Assembly: GCA_003694825.1 (NCBI GenBank)
Contig: RFJS01000031.1
Coordinates: 1 to 7,155 of the forward strand
Direction: 5' to 3'
Length of the DNA: 7,155 bases
Source of the DNA: Verrucomicrobiota bacterium
GTDB taxonomy: Bacteria; Verrucomicrobiota; Verrucomicrobiia; Opitutales; Opitutaceae
Position 1 is the stretch's first letter. Every line of letters starts with the position of its first letter. The translations under genes were made by a program, and so were the position numbers. The notes beneath the pieces are model-generated. The model worked only from the letters and a program-made list of their open reading frames with translations. It was not told the origin of the DNA and ran no database searches. Positions 4,878 through 7,155 of this stretch are shown one piece after another.

Positions 4878-7155
4878 ATGAAAAGACCCGGAAATTCCTT
4901 CCCCCGCATTGTTTGGTTTCTTCTCGCCGCGGTCCTCTTCGCTTCCGGCGCGCGCGCGCTGGAGGTGCCGCCCGCCCCGAAGGCGCCCAACGACAAGTCG
5001 CAAATCCGCAAGTTCGTCCTCGAAAACGGGATGAAGGTCATCCTGCTTTCGGATCCGAACTTCAACAAGTCCGCCGCGTCCGTGACCGTGGGCGTGGGGT
5101 CGCTCATGGACCCGCCGGACCGGCAGGGACTGGCCCATTTCCTCGAGCACATGCTCTTCCTCGGAACGGAGAAATACCCCTCGGAATCCGAATACGGAAA
5201 CTACCTGCGCTCCAACGGCGGCTACAGCAACGCCTACACCGCCAGCGACTACACCAACTACCACTTCGAGATCCGCCACGAGGCCTTCGAGGGCGCCATC
5301 GACCGGCTCGCCCAGTTCTTCATCGCGCCGCTGTTCAAGGCGGAGTTCGCCGATCGCGAGATGAACGCGGTCAATTCCGAAAACCAGAAAAACCTCGAGA
5401 ACGACAACTGGCGCCGTTACCAGCTGCGCAACTCCCTGTGCCTGCCGGGCCATCCGGAAAACCATTTTGGTACCGGTAATCTCGAGACCCTCAAGGGCAC
5501 CACCCGCGAAGAGCTGCTCGCCTTTCACAAGAAATACTACAGCGCCAACCGCATGACCCTCGCGCTCACCGGCGCGGCCTCGCTCGACGAGATGGAGGCA
5601 TGGGTGCGCGAGTATTTCGGCCCCGTGAAAAACTACAATCTGCCCGAAGTGCGTTTCCCGCCGGAATACCTTCCGCGCAAACCCGCCTTGCGCCTGGCCC
5701 GCATGGAGCCGGTGAAGGATCTGCGCGAACTCACGCTCGAGTTTCCGCTTCCCGGCGTGTGGGAACACTGGGCGAGCAAGCCCGACGAGCTGCTCAGCTT
5801 CATCCTCGGTTACGAGGGCGAAGGCAGCCTGCTCTCGAAGCTCAAGGCCGAGGGGCTCGCCACCTCCCTCGGAGCCTTTACTTATGATCGCACCGCGGAC
5901 TACGCCTCGTTCTATGTGAACTTCGAACTCACGCCGGCCGGGCTGGAGCACTACGAGCGGGTCATCGAGCTGTTCTTCTCGGCCGTCGACGACATGCGGC
6001 AGGCCGGATTCCCGTCCTATCTCTTCCGCGAGCGCGCAAAGATGGCCTCGCTTGACGAACTCTACAAAGACAAGGGTGAGGGTGCCGCCCGCGCCGTCGA
6101 GCTGGCCAACCTCATCCGCATCTATCCGCTCGAGGTGGCCGAGCGCGTGCCCTACCTCTGGCTGAAGGAGGATCCGGAGGTCTATCGGCAGTTCCTCGAC
6201 CGCCTCGCTCCGGACAACATGCTGGCCATCCTGGTCGCCCGCGGCGTTGAGACGGATTCCGTCGAGCCGTATTACGGGACCAAATACTCCTATGTCGAGG
6301 ACGGCGGCGAGGTCTACGCGCGCCTCGCCGCGGCGCACCGCATCCCCGACATCCACCTGCCGGACCCCAATCCTTTCATTCCGGAGAACACCGAGGTGCT
6401 CGCCCTTCGGCCGATCCGCCTCATCGACGAACCGGCGCTGAAGCTGTATTACGCCCAGGATGTCGAGTTTCTCCGTCCCATGGTGGCGCAGATCTACCGG
6501 CTGCGGCTTCCGCGCGACATGGCCTCGCTGGAAAATGCCGTCCTGCTCGATTTCTACCAGGCGTGCGTCGGCGAGGCGCTCAACGAAATCGCCTACACCG
6601 CGGGCGTGGCCGGGCTGAGCTTCGATTTGTCGGCGGATCTCGAGGGTGTCACCCTCACGGTCAAGGGCTACAACGACAAGGCATCCGATCTTCTCGAGAC
6701 TGTCGCCGGAGCGCTCACGCACTTCGAGCTGTCCGAAGAGCGCTTCGCGGCGATCAAGGACCGGCTCCTGCGGCAGATGGCGAACTTCCCGCTTTCCGAC
6801 GCGTGGCGGATCCTCGGCGAATACCGCCGTTCGGCCGTTCGCGAGTTCTACTTCCGGCCCGATGAAAAGCTGCCGGCGGCCGAAGGTGTCGAGCTGGCGG
6901 ATGTGAAGCGCTTTGCCGCCACGCTCTACCGCCGCGGCCGGATCGAATCGCTCATTCACGGCAATGTCACTGCCTCCGAGGCCATGACGGCCGCCCGGCA
7001 TCTTCATGCCGCGCTCGGCACCGCGCCGATCGACGACGACGAAATCCTGCGCCGCCGCCTGCTCGTGCAGCCCGAGGGCGATCAGCTCCTCGTCGTCGAA
7101 AAGCTCAAGGTCAACAACTCCGCCTATCGCGAGGAGTATTTCCTCGGCGAGGACA
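4878..7155 (+). CDS. Secreted insulysin/pitrilysin-family M16 zinc metalloprotease (partial, right end missing)
   Basis: The gene is open from the ATG at 4878 to the window edge: 759 codons visible. MKRPGNSFPR plus a hydrophobic stretch (11-25) and ARA at 25-27 form a Sec signal peptide with likely cleavage after A27, so the enzyme acts in the periplasm or outside. The inverted zinc motif is HFLEH (H87, E90, H91); the third ligand is E168 in NAVNSEN, 77 residues after H91 as in human insulysin. Flanking text is insulysin-like: WRRYQL, HFGTGNLETL, GYEGEGSLLSKLK, LPDPNPFIPEN, VKGYNDK and HGNVT. Domain 1 spans about 45-175, domain 2 about 195-370, and a middle domain follows to about 660. The visible end (KVNNSAYREEYF) aligns with the start of insulysin's last domain, so roughly 190-200 residues, including the expected substrate-binding Arg/Tyr segment, lie outside. 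No Shine-Dalgarno is visible; the start is chosen from the signal peptide. Neighbours give no substrate hint. Confidence 0.93.
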   Translation, partial: MKRPGNSFPRIVWFLLAAVLFASGARALEVPPAPKAPNDKSQIRKFVLENGMKVILLSDPNFNKSAASVTVGVGSLMDPPDRQGLAHFLEHMLFLGTEKYPSESEYGNYLRSNGGYSNAYTASDYTNYHFEIRHEAFEGAIDRLAQFFIAPLFKAEFADREMNAVNSENQKNLENDNWRRYQLRNSLCLPGHPENHFGTGNLETLKGTTREELLAFHKKYYSANRMTLALTGAASLDEMEAWVREYFGPVKNYNLPEVRFPPEYLPRKPALRLARMEPVKDLRELTLEFPLPGVWEHWASKPDELLSFILGYEGEGSLLSKLKAEGLATSLGAFTYDRTADYASFYVNFELTPAGLEHYERVIELFFSAVDDMRQAGFPSYLFRERAKMASLDELYKDKGEGAARAVELANLIRIYPLEVAERVPYLWLKEDPEVYRQFLDRLAPDNMLAILVARGVETDSVEPYYGTKYSYVEDGGEVYARLAAAHRIPDIHLPDPNPFIPENTEVLALRPIRLIDEPALKLYYAQDVEFLRPMVAQIYRLRLPRDMASLENAVLLDFYQACVGEALNEIAYTAGVAGLSFDLSADLEGVTLTVKGYNDKASDLLETVAGALTHFELSEERFAAIKDRLLRQMANFPLSDAWRILGEYRRSAVREFYFRPDEKLPAAEGVELADVKRFAATLYRRGRIESLIHGNVTASEAMTAARHLHAALGTAPIDDDEILRRRLLVQPEGDQLLVVEKLKVNNSAYREEYFLGED

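Noticed and set aside
1940..5152. Very long open reading frame (1070 codons) on the minus strand
   Set aside because: It lies opposite the TauE, beta-CASP, RuvC and early M16 genes, all with clear motifs. The conceptual protein is Arg/Pro/His-rich without domains, the typical antisense shadow of GC-rich genes.
4733..5479. 248-codon plus-strand frame overlapping the M16 start
   Set aside because: Arg-rich, no motif, and out of frame with the signal peptide and HFLEH zinc site.
4875..7007. 710-codon minus-strand open frame
   Set aside because: It is fully antisense to the M16 protease, whose zinc motif and collinear landmarks prove the plus strand. The shadow has no recognisable domain.
1..7155. 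CRISPR arrays, tRNA/rRNA genes, insertion sequences or defence islands
   Set aside because: No regularly spaced direct repeats, no cloverleaf-like or rRNA-like stretches, no transposase or integrase and no known defence domain were found on reading.

Overview
The window is GC-rich bacterial DNA, packed with genes and without mobile-element, phage, tRNA, rRNA or CRISPR signatures. It holds five complete protein genes and a sixth that runs off the right edge. The organism is probably Gram-negative: there is an exported FKBP-type prolyl isomerase, a secreted insulysin-like zinc protease and a membrane-anchored AsmA-flavoured protein. The combination, and the style of the RuvC and M16 proteins, suggests a Verrucomicrobiota/Opitutales-type lineage. 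That is an impression from family resemblance and is not shown by the sequence.

Layout. Bases 1-115 contain no assignable gene, only a strong GC hairpin (76-95). 116-1156 (+) is a membrane-anchored protein with an AsmA-like N-terminal half and a C-terminal DUF6973-like domain. It converges on 1272-1808 (-), an exported FKBP peptidyl-prolyl isomerase, and the gap between them holds hairpins that may end transcription from one or both sides. The FKBP gene is divergent from 1970-2698 (+), a six-helix TauE/SafE (DsbD_2-like) membrane protein. 57 bases later comes 2756-4114 (+), a beta-CASP metallo-beta-lactamase-fold nuclease with an excellent Shine-Dalgarno. Three bases after its stop is 4118-4717 (+), RuvC with all four catalytic acidic residues and an unusual 40-residue N-terminal extension. 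After a 160-base GC-rich spacer with inverted repeats, 4878 to the right edge (+) is a secreted insulysin/pitrilysin-type M16 protease, cut off by the window.

How the genes relate. The beta-CASP nuclease and RuvC form a tight two-gene unit, possibly extended upstream to the TauE/SafE gene. Both act on nucleic acids, but a shared pathway is an inference. FKBP and M16 are independent envelope protein-folding and protein-turnover functions. Most of the window looks like ordinary chromosomal housekeeping DNA. The least understood element is the first gene. I see no convincing new multi-gene system.
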